From Paenibacillus endophyticus (GTDB lineage Bacteria; Bacillota; Bacilli; Paenibacillales; Paenibacillaceae): a stretch of 64,000 nt of DNA. The stretch lies in contig NZ_JACHXW010000014.1 of assembly GCF_014192395.1 (NCBI RefSeq), forward strand, positions 115,860-179,859. Reading direction: 5' to 3'. The position numbers were made by a program, and so were the translations under genes. Positions within the stretch are counted from its first letter, which is position 1. Each line of letters opens with the position of its first letter. The notes beneath the pieces are model-generated. The model ran no database searches. It worked only from the letters and a program-made list of their open reading frames with translations, and was not told where the DNA came from. This document shows, in pieces, positions 47,201-56,055 of this stretch.

Positions 47201-47232
47201 GTATTTAAACGTTTACGTAAACGTTTAAATAC
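47201..47232 (-). promoter_or_regulatory. 32-bp perfect palindrome, LacI operator
   Basis: GTATTTAAACGTTTAC (47201-47216) is followed by its exact reverse complement (47217-47232). The central part is the ACGTTTACGTAAACGT operator seen at 35574 and 42900. It lies 43 bp upstream of the GH32-like start at 47158. Confidence 0.88.
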
Positions 47233-47286
47233 TTCTCACTTCTACTTTACTTAATATAGAGGCGCTATGTCAATTAATTATTATAA

Positions 47287-47400
47287 TCATATTCCAAGTG
47301 TCATATTATGCAAAGCGAAACAGGGTTTCTCGCCTTCCAACAGTTCGACCAGCCAGCGATCCATCCAATCCTTGAATCTCGAAATCATCCAGGATACCCT
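47287..47400 (-). pseudogene. Short C-terminal gene scrap of unknown origin
   Basis: A 33-codon minus-strand frame (landmarks RFKDWMDRWLVELLEG and PCFALHNMTLGI) reads like the end of an enzyme, with a sensible stop but nothing matching upstream. I do not recognise the family. No ribosome binding site is visible before its ATG. Confidence 0.3.
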
Positions 47401-48011
47401 CTGATCAAGTCTAAAATAAAGTGGCTATCCGACAAAGGATGACCTTAAAAGACTTCTCGTTAGAGATAGCGCGAGAATCATATAACAAGTGACATTTTGA
47501 TAGGCGGCAATACAAAAGGTAATCATCGCTCTACACTAAAAAACGAGGGATACTTATCATGTTTTTAACATTTCATGATCGTAAATTTCGTTACCGGCTA
47601 TAATTCGATTAAATCAAGTGATATCACCCTCTTTGCTCCATTTAATGTGAATAGCTCGATTCCGGCACTAGCGGGAGATCAGGGAAGTTCTATCAATTAT
47701 TTTTCAATCAGATTCCCCCGCCCCTATCGCTTGTCAATTTTGGTTAATACGCGTGGTTACAGGCGATAGAAATCGGGCAAATACCCAATTCTATCCTCGG
47801 AACAGGCAAGCAGTAGATCCACCTACTACGATTTTCGGGCGTCCTACGCCCCATTCGTCGCTATGTGGAGGAAGTCAGATTCCCTCAGTACATTACCGCG
47901 CTCTGCTTAATCTTGGTGCATGCGATACCGCATAACGCCTTATGGGAAGAGGCACGACAGCAATCCGATTTCCGAGAGAACTCGCTATGTATTATTAAAT
48001 CAAGAGAGATG
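47401..48011. other. Decayed region without an intact gene
   Basis: No supported gene in 611 bp. A plus-strand reading at about 47822-48017 (landmarks RYVEEVRFPQYITALCLIL and WEEARQQSDFREN) is protein-like, is preceded by an in-frame TAG and ends at TAG near 48017. It has no start. It may be a transposase or other gene remnant; I cannot assign it. Confidence 0.3.
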
Positions 48012-48506
48012 CTATAGGATGTAGTCAAGCAATAATAAGCCCGCTCCTCGTGAAGTCGCCGCCGCGTATACACTAATATCGGACGCTAGGCGCAGCGATA
48101 AAAGAAAGCCACATGGAGTTGTTACACTCGTATGTGGCTGAACCTGTGTAATTCTCCACAAATTATTTTTGCAGCATTTTTTGATTTCATCAGATAGCTC
48201 TAGAATTTCTAACCATTCAGATGAATTTTTGACGGACTCTACACTCCATTTATTACTACCTTGTAGCTCCATGAATTTATTTCGGAGCTCAATACTCTTA
48301 TTCATAACAAGGTCATTAATTAGACCGGTATCTTTTAGAACAGTCAAATTGTTAATATGGAGAAATGAGGTAGCTCCAACATCAAACTCTTCAAAGATGC
48401 TGTAACTGATGGTAATTGTATCTGCACTTAATAAATATATACCACATCTCTGAAGTGTATCTATATACAAATCCATTCTTTCTGATACTGTTATCTTATG
48501 AACCAC
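48012..48506 (-). CDS. Putative immunity protein of the RHS-type toxin remnant, 3' end altered
   Basis: 164 codons from a GTG at 48506 (GAGGTAGGTG upstream), beginning 14 bp after the stop of the toxin-tip remnant, where immunity genes sit. About the first 118 residues are acidic and protein-like (landmarks RMDLYIDTLQRCGIYLL and NSSEWLEILELSDEIKK). The last ~45 residues run through a terminator hairpin (48098-48138), so the native stop was probably lost by a frameshift. I do not recognise the family; the immunity role rests on position. Confidence 0.5.
   Translation of the reverse strand: MVHKITVSERMDLYIDTLQRCGIYLLSADTITISYSIFEEFDVGATSFLHINNLTVLKDTGLINDLVMNKSIELRNKFMELQGSNKWSVESVKNSSEWLEILELSDEIKKCCKNNLWRITQVQPHTSVTTPCGFLLSLRLASDISVYAAATSRGAGLLLLDYIL
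48098..48138 (-). terminator. Terminator now inside the immunity-like frame
   Basis: AGCCACAT (48106-48113) and ATGTGGCT (48131-48138) form a stem, followed on the minus strand by TTTCTTTTATC. Its position within an open frame suggests that the frame has been extended past the original gene end. Confidence 0.65.
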
Positions 48507-48519
48507 TTCAACACCTACC

Positions 48520-49110
48520 TCATTTCTCTAAATAATAAATGGTTGCCTTGTCTCCACTAATTGGTACATATGACGAATCTACTACTTTATTCTTTCCAAA
48601 CGAACCACTCGAAAAGCCATAATATGATCCTACGTGAACTCCCCCACCAGCATGATAAAAAACTGATTGGTCACCTTTAGTAAACTTCTATCCTAAACCA
48701 TTTGATCCGTAAACTCCTTTTGTCCATCCACTTTCTAGTATTCCTGCAACATCATCAACTGACTTTGCCCATAAATTTTTCGGATTGGATGCAATGTCAT
48801 TAAAAGATTTGAGAGTATTATTACCACCTTTTGGTGCTCCCATTGGTCCAATCAATGTGGCCATTTCAATCCACGATTCTATTGGATTTTCTGATGAGAA
48901 AATAGTCCTCATCGCTGTTACACCTGTGACATCATTCATAAAAGTAGTCGTGTTCATCATATTTTGATGTGCCTGTTGCTGACTCACTTAAGCTATTGCT
49001 TGCCGTTGTGCAACTTCTGCTACTGCTTTCCAATAATTCATGTCGCCAAGTGGTTTGTCAAAGTAAGAAGCTTCACCCATAGCACCAAGAATACTACAAA
49101 CTTCCCTTTC
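48520..49110 (-). pseudogene. C-terminal part of an RHS/polymorphic toxin, interrupted by two stops
   Basis: One minus-strand frame reads through ILGAMGEASYFDKPLGDMNYW, a TAA at 48988-48990, MMNTTTFMNDVTG ... KSVDDVAGILESGWTKG, a TAG at 48688-48690, then a tip with FYHAGGGVHVGSYYGFSSG and YVPISGDKATIYYLEK ending at 48520. Sequence on both sides of each stop is coherent, so both stops are mutations. The layout (core linker, tip, immunity gene) is that of a polymorphic toxin C-terminus. The toxin activity class is not recognisable. Confidence 0.6.
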
Positions 49111-49146
49111 TCTATAATAGGTGCAAATGGGTTATCCAGTCTCCTC

Positions 49147-49608
49147 CTAAATTCCTGGATGATACTGTATCGCAGGAACCTCCGTGTGCGACGATTCCAT
49201 AGACATTCGTTTACTATTGACGTCCGAATCGGTTAAATTTAATTCTGAGAGAAGCTGCAAGTTATTGTCCTGATACTTTCCTTCTTCATCCTTATAATGG
49301 ATCTCCTCATTGGCAAGCACTGTTTCAAATAGTCCATTCTTTAAAGTAAACGTTTTACTGGAAGCCGTACGTTGATCAATCAACTCTACTTTGTCCTGAT
49401 TCATAGACTGTTCCGCTGGTTGCTCCGAGGTCTTGTCTACAGCGGCCATGTCTGATAATGCATGATTTGCTGCCGGTGGGTTCGCTCCCGCTTCTCCTGA
49501 CGTATAAGCATAGCCGGACAGAGAGAGGCACAACACGAGCAGCAACACCCGTCTGCTCTTGTAATATTGCTTCCACCACTTTCGCTTACTGTCGATAAAT
49601 CTGCCCAT
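49147..49608 (-). pseudogene. N-terminal fragment of an RHS/wall-associated protein
   Basis: 153 codons. Basic N-terminus and hydrophobic segment (RVLLLVLCLSLSGYAYTSG) act as a signal or anchor. The region KTFTLKNGLFETVLANEEIHY and DEEGKYQDNNLQLL is typical of the start of secreted RHS-repeat proteins of Bacillota. The frame stops after YHPGI, and no RHS repeats follow. About 40 bp further on the toxin-tip remnant begins, so the whole repeat body seems to have been deleted. Confidence 0.65.
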
Positions 49609-49767
49609 TCTCGTTATCCTCCTAATACTCTTTCTGTTTTGATGAGTGTATAGAATTAATAAATTATTTCTGCCTTATTGCAAAAAAAAAAGAGCCGATT
49701 CATTTGGTTAAGTGAGAATCAGTCTTCACTACCAAAATTCTATCGAGCTCTAGTGGGTATTCCCCTT

Positions 49768-50871
49768 TTAACACGAACCAATCGTCCTATTAAGACCTTC
49801 ATACAGGACTTGAAAGGCTCCCTTCAAAGCCTGTTGTTCCAATTGCTCCGACAATTGAATACGTTTCTTGATAAGACGCAAGTTCTCGCTTCCAGGCCGA
49901 TGGTGATAGACAATCAATAGCAAGAGCAACTTATCCAGGCTGCCACATAATTCGTTTAACATCTCTATATGGCGATTTTGCAGTCGAATATAATGATGCT
50001 GATCCAAGTACTGTAAACGGCTGAAGATTCCCCGCTTATTTTCGCACAGTTTTTTGATGCCGAGAATAATGCTTCTGTCCATCAACAAAGAAGGATACAC
50101 TTCAATGCAGGCGCTTATCCGATTCTGCAACCCATCGTATATCGACATCCCGGACCATTCTACGAATTTTTTGGGAGGTCCCGTCCCTGTTCCGTCTTTT
50201 TCCCCCATAACAACATGTCTGGTCCCACCCGATAAACAGTTCTCGACAGACTCTAGTATTTTATACATATTCGGTCTGCTTTTCGGCTGAGGCACGCCCT
50301 TAAAAGAGGTCGCCGGCATACCGAAGCGAAACAGGCGGTAGTGCCCTACAAAATCACCGCGCATATGGTTCAGTCCTGATTGAAACCCTTGTTCGATTTC
50401 ATCGAAGGAAACCGTTTCTGTCGTCCATCGATTCCCCTTCATCGCAAGGGTATGGAAGAATCTCTCCTGTTGATTGAATCCGAACAACAAATACTCGTGC
50501 ATGCAATGTTGCTTCTGGTAATATTCCGACTTGCGGATGTAATAGTTATCGCACCCTAAGAGTACATAACCTCCTTGGCTTATACGATCCACGGTACTTT
50601 TTACGATAGCAGAGAAGTCGCGTTGTTCGAAATGTTCGAATTCCAACACGCCTTGATATAGAAGTTCTAAATCGTAATGCTCCAATCGATAATATTGAAT
50701 CCAAAAATCCTGTATCGGATCCCCTTCCCAAATGCCCATTTCGAGTTCGATGAACCGTTCAACGAACCATGGGACGTAACGATCATCGGCTAGGAGCGGC
50801 GCGAGCTTCATAAAATGCCAGCAATCCGTTGTAAGACCCGTATTTAAATTGATGGGTAGAATTTTCTGCAT
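49768..50871 (-). CDS. BtrH-like / cysteine-peptidase-fold acyltransferase candidate
   Basis: About 367 residues from ATG 50871 (AAAGG eight bases upstream); the ATG at 50880 overlaps that site. An early TTDCWHFMKLAPLL carries a Cys. VLLGCDNYYIRKSEYYQK and HCMHEYLLFGFN carry the conserved strand and His expected of the BtrH N-terminal family, whose founder moves an amino-acyl group from an ACP to an aminoglycoside. The C-terminal half is helical. It closes the operon that begins with a free-standing ACP at 57623, so it may transfer the ACP-bound product (inference). A ~300-bp gap with no clear terminator separates it from the exporter genes. Confidence 0.55.
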   Translation of the reverse strand: MQKILPINLNTGLTTDCWHFMKLAPLLADDRYVPWFVERFIELEMGIWEGDPIQDFWIQYYRLEHYDLELLYQGVLEFEHFEQRDFSAIVKSTVDRISQGGYVLLGCDNYYIRKSEYYQKQHCMHEYLLFGFNQQERFFHTLAMKGNRWTTETVSFDEIEQGFQSGLNHMRGDFVGHYRLFRFGMPATSFKGVPQPKSRPNMYKILESVENCLSGGTRHVVMGEKDGTGTGPPKKFVEWSGMSIYDGLQNRISACIEVYPSLLMDRSIILGIKKLCENKRGIFSRLQYLDQHHYIRLQNRHIEMLNELCGSLDKLLLLLIVYHHRPGSENLRLIKKRIQLSEQLEQQALKGAFQVLYEGLNRTIGSC

Positions 50872-51176
50872 AGCTACCATCCTTTAGACCGGTTTTACTA
50901 ACTGTACGATTCTGTATAAGCGCGTTCCATTCTTCATTTCTTCCATGAGACACATTGAGGCAGCCGCGGCCTTTCTCTTCGAGCGATTGGTTAATGGTCT
51001 CAAGCATTCTGGTTACTGTTTGCTTTCGCCAGTTCTTCGGATACGGCAGCAAGACCGGGTATTCTACGGAATGAGGAAATAGCCTCCCGCAATTCGGACT
51101 AAGTCTTCATTTCTACTGCGGATTTGCAAAAGGGACAAACAAAAAAAACCGCTATCATACTTTCCTTCCTCGACGT
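50872..51176 (-). other. Gap between exporter and BtrH-like gene, with possible coding scraps
   Basis: A minus-strand frame at 50783-51052 (landmark YPKNWRKQTVTRMLETINQS) overlaps the BtrH-like start by about 90 bp. An adjoining reading in another frame ends VSEELAKANSNQNA. Neither has a convincing start. They may be remains of a lost operon gene; no function can be given. Confidence 0.3.
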
Positions 51177-51989
51177 TTATCCGCTAGCACTGCTGTAGTT
51201 GCTGATCGCCCTTTTCCAGAGCATCCGAAAGCCTACGAGCATGATAATCGGAACGCATAAGCCCCATATGAGCTGATCGACCCTTAGTTCCTGCATAATC
51301 AATAGAGGGCCGAAGTTCGTAATGACCATAAATGGCAGTACATAAATGCCAATGCGGCGCGCCCATTTGGAATAGATTGCCATTGGCATATTATTCGCAT
51401 CCCATATGGAATAGAAGATCATGCCTAGCCCTCCCGTATTCACGAACCAAAAGGAGAGCAAGGCAGGCAAGAACATTAAGCAATAGGCCAAAATGGTAGC
51501 TACCCCAAGAAACAACCCATATGCAAAAAGATGAAAGAAAGTAACCGGGATCTCCAAGGCATTCCACCCGATCACGATCATGACGCCCCCCGCAATCACG
51601 TTCGGAATCGGTGTCCCGAAGTGGATATAGCGAAGCGTGACGAGAAATTGCAGAGAAATCGGCTTTACAAGGAGCAAATCCAGCGTACCTTCCCTCACAT
51701 ATTCCGATATCTTCAAAGAGTTATAGAAAAACAATCCCGAATAGATCCCGGTCATCAGAGTAAAGGTGCCGACGAACAACAGGATGCCGTCCGGAGTAAT
51801 CGAACCAATATGCAAATCGGTTTTGTAGACGACAACCACATACAATAGCTTCGCAATTAGATAGGATATTTCGACGCCAATGCCTAGATAAAAATTAAAC
51901 CGGTACTCCATTTGAGCCATAAAGCAATTTTTCGCAAACAGCCAGTAGATAACCAGGTAGTTCTTAAGAGTATGCCACCACGCGTACAA
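51177..51989 (-). CDS. ABC-2 type exporter permease (COG3694-like)
   Basis: 270 residues, six membrane segments. YVREGTLDLLLVKPISLQFLV is the characteristic inter-segment stretch of this family, which always pairs with a second permease and an ATPase. It starts 3 bp after the stop of the other permease (51993). Together with 51993 and 52799 it forms a heteromeric exporter, probably for the product of this operon. Confidence 0.9.
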   Translation of the reverse strand: MYAWWHTLKNYLVIYWLFAKNCFMAQMEYRFNFYLGIGVEISYLIAKLLYVVVVYKTDLHIGSITPDGILLFVGTFTLMTGIYSGLFFYNSLKISEYVREGTLDLLLVKPISLQFLVTLRYIHFGTPIPNVIAGGVMIVIGWNALEIPVTFFHLFAYGLFLGVATILAYCLMFLPALLSFWFVNTGGLGMIFYSIWDANNMPMAIYSKWARRIGIYVLPFMVITNFGPLLIMQELRVDQLIWGLCVPIIMLVGFRMLWKRAISNYSSASG

Positions 51990-51992
51990 CGT

Positions 51993-52802
51993 TTAACCTC
52001 CCAATCCGAGATATCGCTTCATTCCGATTCGCCAGAGGATGCGAGAAAGGATGTACATGGAAATGATCCATAAGCCTTGCATGCCAATGCCTGCGATGAT
52101 CTCTTCTCTCGCAAGTCGTCCGCTGACGACATTCGCCGCGAAATAGATTGTCAGCTTGAAAGGCGAATAGTCTAACATGGCATTCACCCATGGACCGAAG
52201 ATATCGACCGGGAACATCCCGCCGCTAATAATAATGACGAACAAGCCGGTCATCTCAAAAAAATACGAAATTTCCGACAGCCAGAAAGCTATAGCGGCTA
52301 TGGCATAAGATATCAACATGTTCAGGATGAACGCCAATATGACAGCCGCCAAAAAAAGCAAGAAGCGTTCGAGCTTCATGGGAGTGCCGTTATATATCGA
52401 ATAACATATCAACACGGCAAAAATCGCGCAAACCATAAGGCAGTTAAAAAACATCTTCTGTCCGATGAGATTAAAAAAACGATAGCTGAAATAATTAATC
52501 GGTCTCACCAGATATCTGTTAAGATGTCCGTCCTTAATGTCCAGCGCCATTTCATGTTCCACATGAGTCATGACGATCCGAGTCGTGAATGCGGCAAAAA
52601 TCGTATACATAATCATCTCATGGTAGGAATAGCCGAAATAAGCCTGATCCGGATTATCCGCGTACACGGCGGACCAAATGAAATATTGGATCATGATCGG
52701 GAAAAAGGCGCTTAGTAAAGAAAAGATTAAATCCATCCGGTATTCCAACGCCGATTGCATGCCGAGTTTGAATATACGGTTATACGTTTCGTATGAACTC
52801 AT
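51993..52802 (-). CDS. ABC-2 type exporter permease (COG4587-like)
   Basis: 269 residues, six membrane segments. HEMALDIKDGHLNRYLVRPINY is the family landmark. The ATG overlaps the stop of the ATPase gene by 4 bp. It is the first of two dissimilar permeases, as in the three-gene ABC exporter family seen in many antibiotic loci. Confidence 0.9.
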   Translation of the reverse strand: MSSYETYNRIFKLGMQSALEYRMDLIFSLLSAFFPIMIQYFIWSAVYADNPDQAYFGYSYHEMIMYTIFAAFTTRIVMTHVEHEMALDIKDGHLNRYLVRPINYFSYRFFNLIGQKMFFNCLMVCAIFAVLICYSIYNGTPMKLERFLLFLAAVILAFILNMLISYAIAAIAFWLSEISYFFEMTGLFVIIISGGMFPVDIFGPWVNAMLDYSPFKLTIYFAANVVSGRLAREEIIAGIGMQGLWIISMYILSRILWRIGMKRYLGLGG

Positions 52803-53782
52803 TGCGCACGCTTCCTTTGATACATCGACACGATCATCTCTTCCACGGGTATGTCCTCGATCAAGATATCCTCTATGGGCAACCGGGCGAGAAGTTCTCT
52901 GGAGACAGCATTCACCTGCTCCTTCGGGATTTCCAGCGTCGCTTGGTAATCTTCCGCATGTCGAATTCCGGCGTATGTTTGTAGCTGTTCCAGCTTCACG
53001 CGTTCCGTGAACTTAAGCTTGATTACCTTGGTCTGATTCATCGCGCCATTCATTTCCTTAAGATTCCCGTCATAGATCAGTTGGCCATCCGAGATCAAGA
53101 TCAATCTGCTGCATAGATCTTCGATATCTTTCATGTAGTGGCTGGTAAGCACGATCGTGGTCTTGTGCTGTTCATTGTAGTATTTCAGGAAATCCCTCAC
53201 TTTTTTCTGTGTCTCGATATCCAGCCCGATCGTAGGCTCATCCAGAAACAACAATTGCGGCTTGTGAATGAGCGAAGCAATAAGCTCCAACTTCATTCGT
53301 TCGCCAAGCGACAGCCTCCTGACCTGAACGTTCATCACATGATGGACTTGGAGCAGCTCCGTCAATTCGTCTAACGACTTGCGATAAGCAACGTCTTCGA
53401 CTTGGTAGATGTATTTGTTCAACAAGATGGATTCAATGGCCGGGAGATCCCACCACAATTGGCTTTTTTGCCCCATTACGATGGCGAATTTTCTCTTGAA
53501 TTCATTCTTGCGTTCGCTCGGGTTGTACCCCATTACCGATACGCTTCCGCTCGTAGGGTGCAAGATGCCGGATAGCATTTTTAGCGTCGTCGTTTTCCCC
53601 GCGCCGTTAGGTCCTAGGAAGGCGACAAACTCACCCTGGTCGATACGGAATGAAATGTCCCGAACCGCTTCTTTGATCAGCGTTTTGCGAAACAGGAGAT
53701 TTTTGATGGAATTCCTTACGCCGAGTTCTTTGGTGTAATATTCGAAAGACTTACTCAGTTCCTTCACTGCAATGATTTCCAT
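52799..53782 (-). CDS. ABC exporter ATP-binding protein (COG4586-like)
   Basis: 327 residues. Walker A GPNGAGKTT (about 57-65), Q-loop region VMGQKSQLWWDLP, signature LSLGERMKLELIAS, Walker B LLFLDEPTIGLD and switch His in TSHYMKDIE are all present, followed by a roughly 90-residue C-terminal regulatory domain. It energises the permeases at 51993 and 51177. It lies 22 bp after the radical SAM gene in the same operon. Confidence 0.95.
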   Translation of the reverse strand: MEIIAVKELSKSFEYYTKELGVRNSIKNLLFRKTLIKEAVRDISFRIDQGEFVAFLGPNGAGKTTTLKMLSGILHPTSGSVSVMGYNPSERKNEFKRKFAIVMGQKSQLWWDLPAIESILLNKYIYQVEDVAYRKSLDELTELLQVHHVMNVQVRRLSLGERMKLELIASLIHKPQLLFLDEPTIGLDIETQKKVRDFLKYYNEQHKTTIVLTSHYMKDIEDLCSRLILISDGQLIYDGNLKEMNGAMNQTKVIKLKFTERVKLEQLQTYAGIRHAEDYQATLEIPKEQVNAVSRELLARLPIEDILIEDIPVEEMIVSMYQRKRAQ

Positions 53783-53804
53783 GTTCGGCTCCTATTTCTC
53801 GCGA

Positions 53805-54974
53805 TTATCGCCCGTAGTGGTACAGCAGTCCGCATCGCGAGCAGATCGGCATCAGTCCGCAGGATAAATGTTCACGGTGCTTGCCGAAATTCTCCCCATG
53901 CCAAACCTCTTCTATGCTTTGATCATGAATATTCCCTACGGCGAGCTCCGGGAAGAACTTGCATGGCGTGACGTCCCCGTTCGGTAAGAAGTCCATCCTG
54001 GTAGAGATCGATAAGCATTTCGTACGGTTCATGCCCACAATCTGCTCCCCTTTAACGAACGGACCGATTTCGTCCTGCTTAAGCGCCGGCATGAAACGGA
54101 CTCGAATATTCCAGACATGCTCGGCTATCCGTCTCACCTCCTCCTGCAGCTGCGGAACAGCATCGGGAGATATGCGATACGTGAACGAATGCCAACTGCA
54201 AGAATGGCTTTGGTAGGGTTTCAACCACTGCAGATGCTCGCTGAGGTGTACATCCATCACATGAGCGGATTCTGGCGAGATATACCAGGGATAGACAAAG
54301 TAGACGGAATCGATCCCCTTCTCTTCGAAATAGGTCATGAACTCAAACATTCTGGGTATCATCGCGTCGTTCATCGTCAGGCTTACCGAGATTTTGCCAT
54401 GGTACATATTTTTCCTCTGCAATTCCAGCAGCGTGTCGATTGCCCGGATAACCTTTTTGAATGTTCCCTTGCCGCGGATCGCATCATTTTCCGCTTCGAA
54501 GCCTTCCAGACTGACTAGTAGGACCAGATCATCCGAAAACTTCAGAATGGCGTCCATTTTCTCCTCGATCAGAATCGCATTCGTGCAAATCGTCGTTGTC
54601 CGAATATCTTTCTCGAGTCGTTCGGCTAGCAAATCAAACTTGGAATAGTAAAGCGGTTCTCCGCCCCATAAATAGAGCTTTGATTTCTTCGGGAACGTAA
54701 ATGCTAAAATACGGTCAATCGTGTCGATGTCGATTTCCCTTTTCTGCTCAGACTTCGCCATATCCCAATGGAAACCGTCCTCATTCCATTCGTAGCAATG
54801 CTTGCATCGAAGGTTGCATCCATTATTCAGTTTGATACCAACGTCCTCCGGGATTTCCATTGCGTAACGGGGATTTGCTTCCCTGGCACGGCTTGCACGG
54901 GACATGTTCATAATGGTTCGTTTCAGGTTGTGAAACACGTCTTGATCAAACTTTGCCATAGTTTTCGGTTGCAT
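53805..54974 (-). CDS. SPASM-type radical SAM enzyme
   Basis: 389 residues (an ATG at codon 6, 54959, is also possible). The 4Fe-4S/SAM motif is CNLRCKHC (about 54-61), followed by LYLWGGEPLYY and LVSLEGFEAEND, typical of radical SAM TIM barrels. The C-terminal SPASM part has a Cys in RTKCLSI, PNGDVTPCKFFPELAVGN and CGLMPICSRCG, giving ligands for one or two extra clusters. Such enzymes modify peptides or other substrates. No precursor peptide gene is visible nearby, so the substrate may be carrier-bound (inference). It overlaps the GT gene by 29 bp. Confidence 0.92.
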   Translation of the reverse strand: MQPKTMAKFDQDVFHNLKRTIMNMSRASRAREANPRYAMEIPEDVGIKLNNGCNLRCKHCYEWNEDGFHWDMAKSEQKREIDIDTIDRILAFTFPKKSKLYLWGGEPLYYSKFDLLAERLEKDIRTTTICTNAILIEEKMDAILKFSDDLVLLVSLEGFEAENDAIRGKGTFKKVIRAIDTLLELQRKNMYHGKISVSLTMNDAMIPRMFEFMTYFEEKGIDSVYFVYPWYISPESAHVMDVHLSEHLQWLKPYQSHSCSWHSFTYRISPDAVPQLQEEVRRIAEHVWNIRVRFMPALKQDEIGPFVKGEQIVGMNRTKCLSISTRMDFLPNGDVTPCKFFPELAVGNIHDQSIEEVWHGENFGKHREHLSCGLMPICSRCGLLYHYGR

Positions 54975-56055
54975 AGTATCGGCCTCCTGGGAACTCTATT
55001 TCTTTAGCAAATAGCAGATTTCGATAGAGGGGCTCTAGGCTTCGATCAGAGAAATTATCTTCAGCCCATCGTTCGAACCAGATTCCAAAGCCTTGACCGA
55101 TCCAGAATGACGCATTGACAGCTTCATGCTTGGCGAACGGCTCTAGAAAAACGATCGGCGTGGCTGCTGCAAACGACTCAAAAAGCGAATAGCCGCCCGG
55201 TTTGCTCACGATCGCTTTGGCATTCCGAATGACATCGAATAGTGGTGGGTAATGGTTCCGGTTGTAGTAAGACAGGTCTTCGCCAGGCTCAACGACCGCC
55301 AACGGCGGAAAGCTGTGTTGTCCATCTTCATTGGTTAACCAAGGCTGCCATTGCGGATCATGCATATAATGCGTGATTTTCTTATGAGGATTGATTTCTT
55401 CGGGAGAAAATGCAAGCACAGCGACGCGATCGCGACTTGCAGCAAGTTGTGTCATTGCTTCGCGGTAGTTCCCGATCCCCCAGCCGCCACCATGTACTAC
55501 GATTCCCGTTTCTCGCTGCTTGAAGGGTACCGGAGGCAGGTCTGTAATCGGAAACTCTCGCAGGATACAATTATGTTCCGCACTGAAAAATCGTACATTC
55601 TTGAAAGCGTTGCATCGTTCTCCGTATAAATCGTAAGATACGGAGTCGCCGGCGTCCATCCGGAGCAGTTCAACATCAAGCGGCGTAGGGTCCATCATCT
55701 CCCGGTATGCTTCCAGCAATGGGATCCAAAAACCAGTGAACGCGACGAATCTTATCCGGCGTTCTTGCTTCCATGCGTTAAGCAAGCGTTCTGTTTTCAT
55801 AGAGTCCAAAGCACTACTGATATCGCGCGCGAATTGCGCAGATTTCTTGGCCAATTGGAAATGATTATGAAAGGCCGACCGCGTTGCGGGTATCTTCGAT
55901 CTAACCTGATCGAGGTAGACATTTTCCAACACACAGACTTCGACAGGGACTCCCTGCCGGCGGCACTGATATTGGATTTGAATGGCTGGAATATAGACGC
56001 CCATGGAGTTGCCGGAGCAGAGCAGCGTGATCATACGATTAGGAGAGTCAATCAT
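54946..56055 (-). CDS. GT-B glycosyltransferase (GT28/UGT-like)
   Basis: 369 residues. The N-terminal half starts with ITLLCSGNSMGVYIPA, a nucleotide-sugar-transferase-like Rossmann opening. GIVVHGGGWGIGNYREA begins the second Rossmann domain, and AIVSKPGGYSLFESFAAATPIVFLEP (cited in part) is the donor-binding region of GT28/MurG-like enzymes. No membrane segment. It should glycosylate the intermediate or product of this operon; donor and acceptor are unknown. Its ATG overlaps the ATP-grasp gene by 8 bp. Confidence 0.75.
   Translation of the reverse strand: MIDSPNRMITLLCSGNSMGVYIPAIQIQYQCRRQGVPVEVCVLENVYLDQVRSKIPATRSAFHNHFQLAKKSAQFARDISSALDSMKTERLLNAWKQERRIRFVAFTGFWIPLLEAYREMMDPTPLDVELLRMDAGDSVSYDLYGERCNAFKNVRFFSAEHNCILREFPITDLPPVPFKQRETGIVVHGGGWGIGNYREAMTQLAASRDRVAVLAFSPEEINPHKKITHYMHDPQWQPWLTNEDGQHSFPPLAVVEPGEDLSYYNRNHYPPLFDVIRNAKAIVSKPGGYSLFESFAAATPIVFLEPFAKHEAVNASFWIGQGFGIWFERWAEDNFSDRSLEPLYRNLLFAKEIEFPGGRYYATENYGKV

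Noticed and set aside
47822..48017. Insertion-sequence transposase fragment
   Set aside because: The short reading is protein-like, but I cannot place it in a transposase family and see no terminal inverted repeats.
49678..49920. An 80-codon plus-strand frame
   Set aside because: It overlaps the 3' end of the BtrH-like gene and starts in an A-rich tract with no ribosome binding site.
53805..54974. RiPP locus built around the SPASM radical SAM enzyme
   Set aside because: No precursor-peptide frame with a ribosome binding site was found near it, and the operon starts with an ACP and an ATP-grasp ligase instead.
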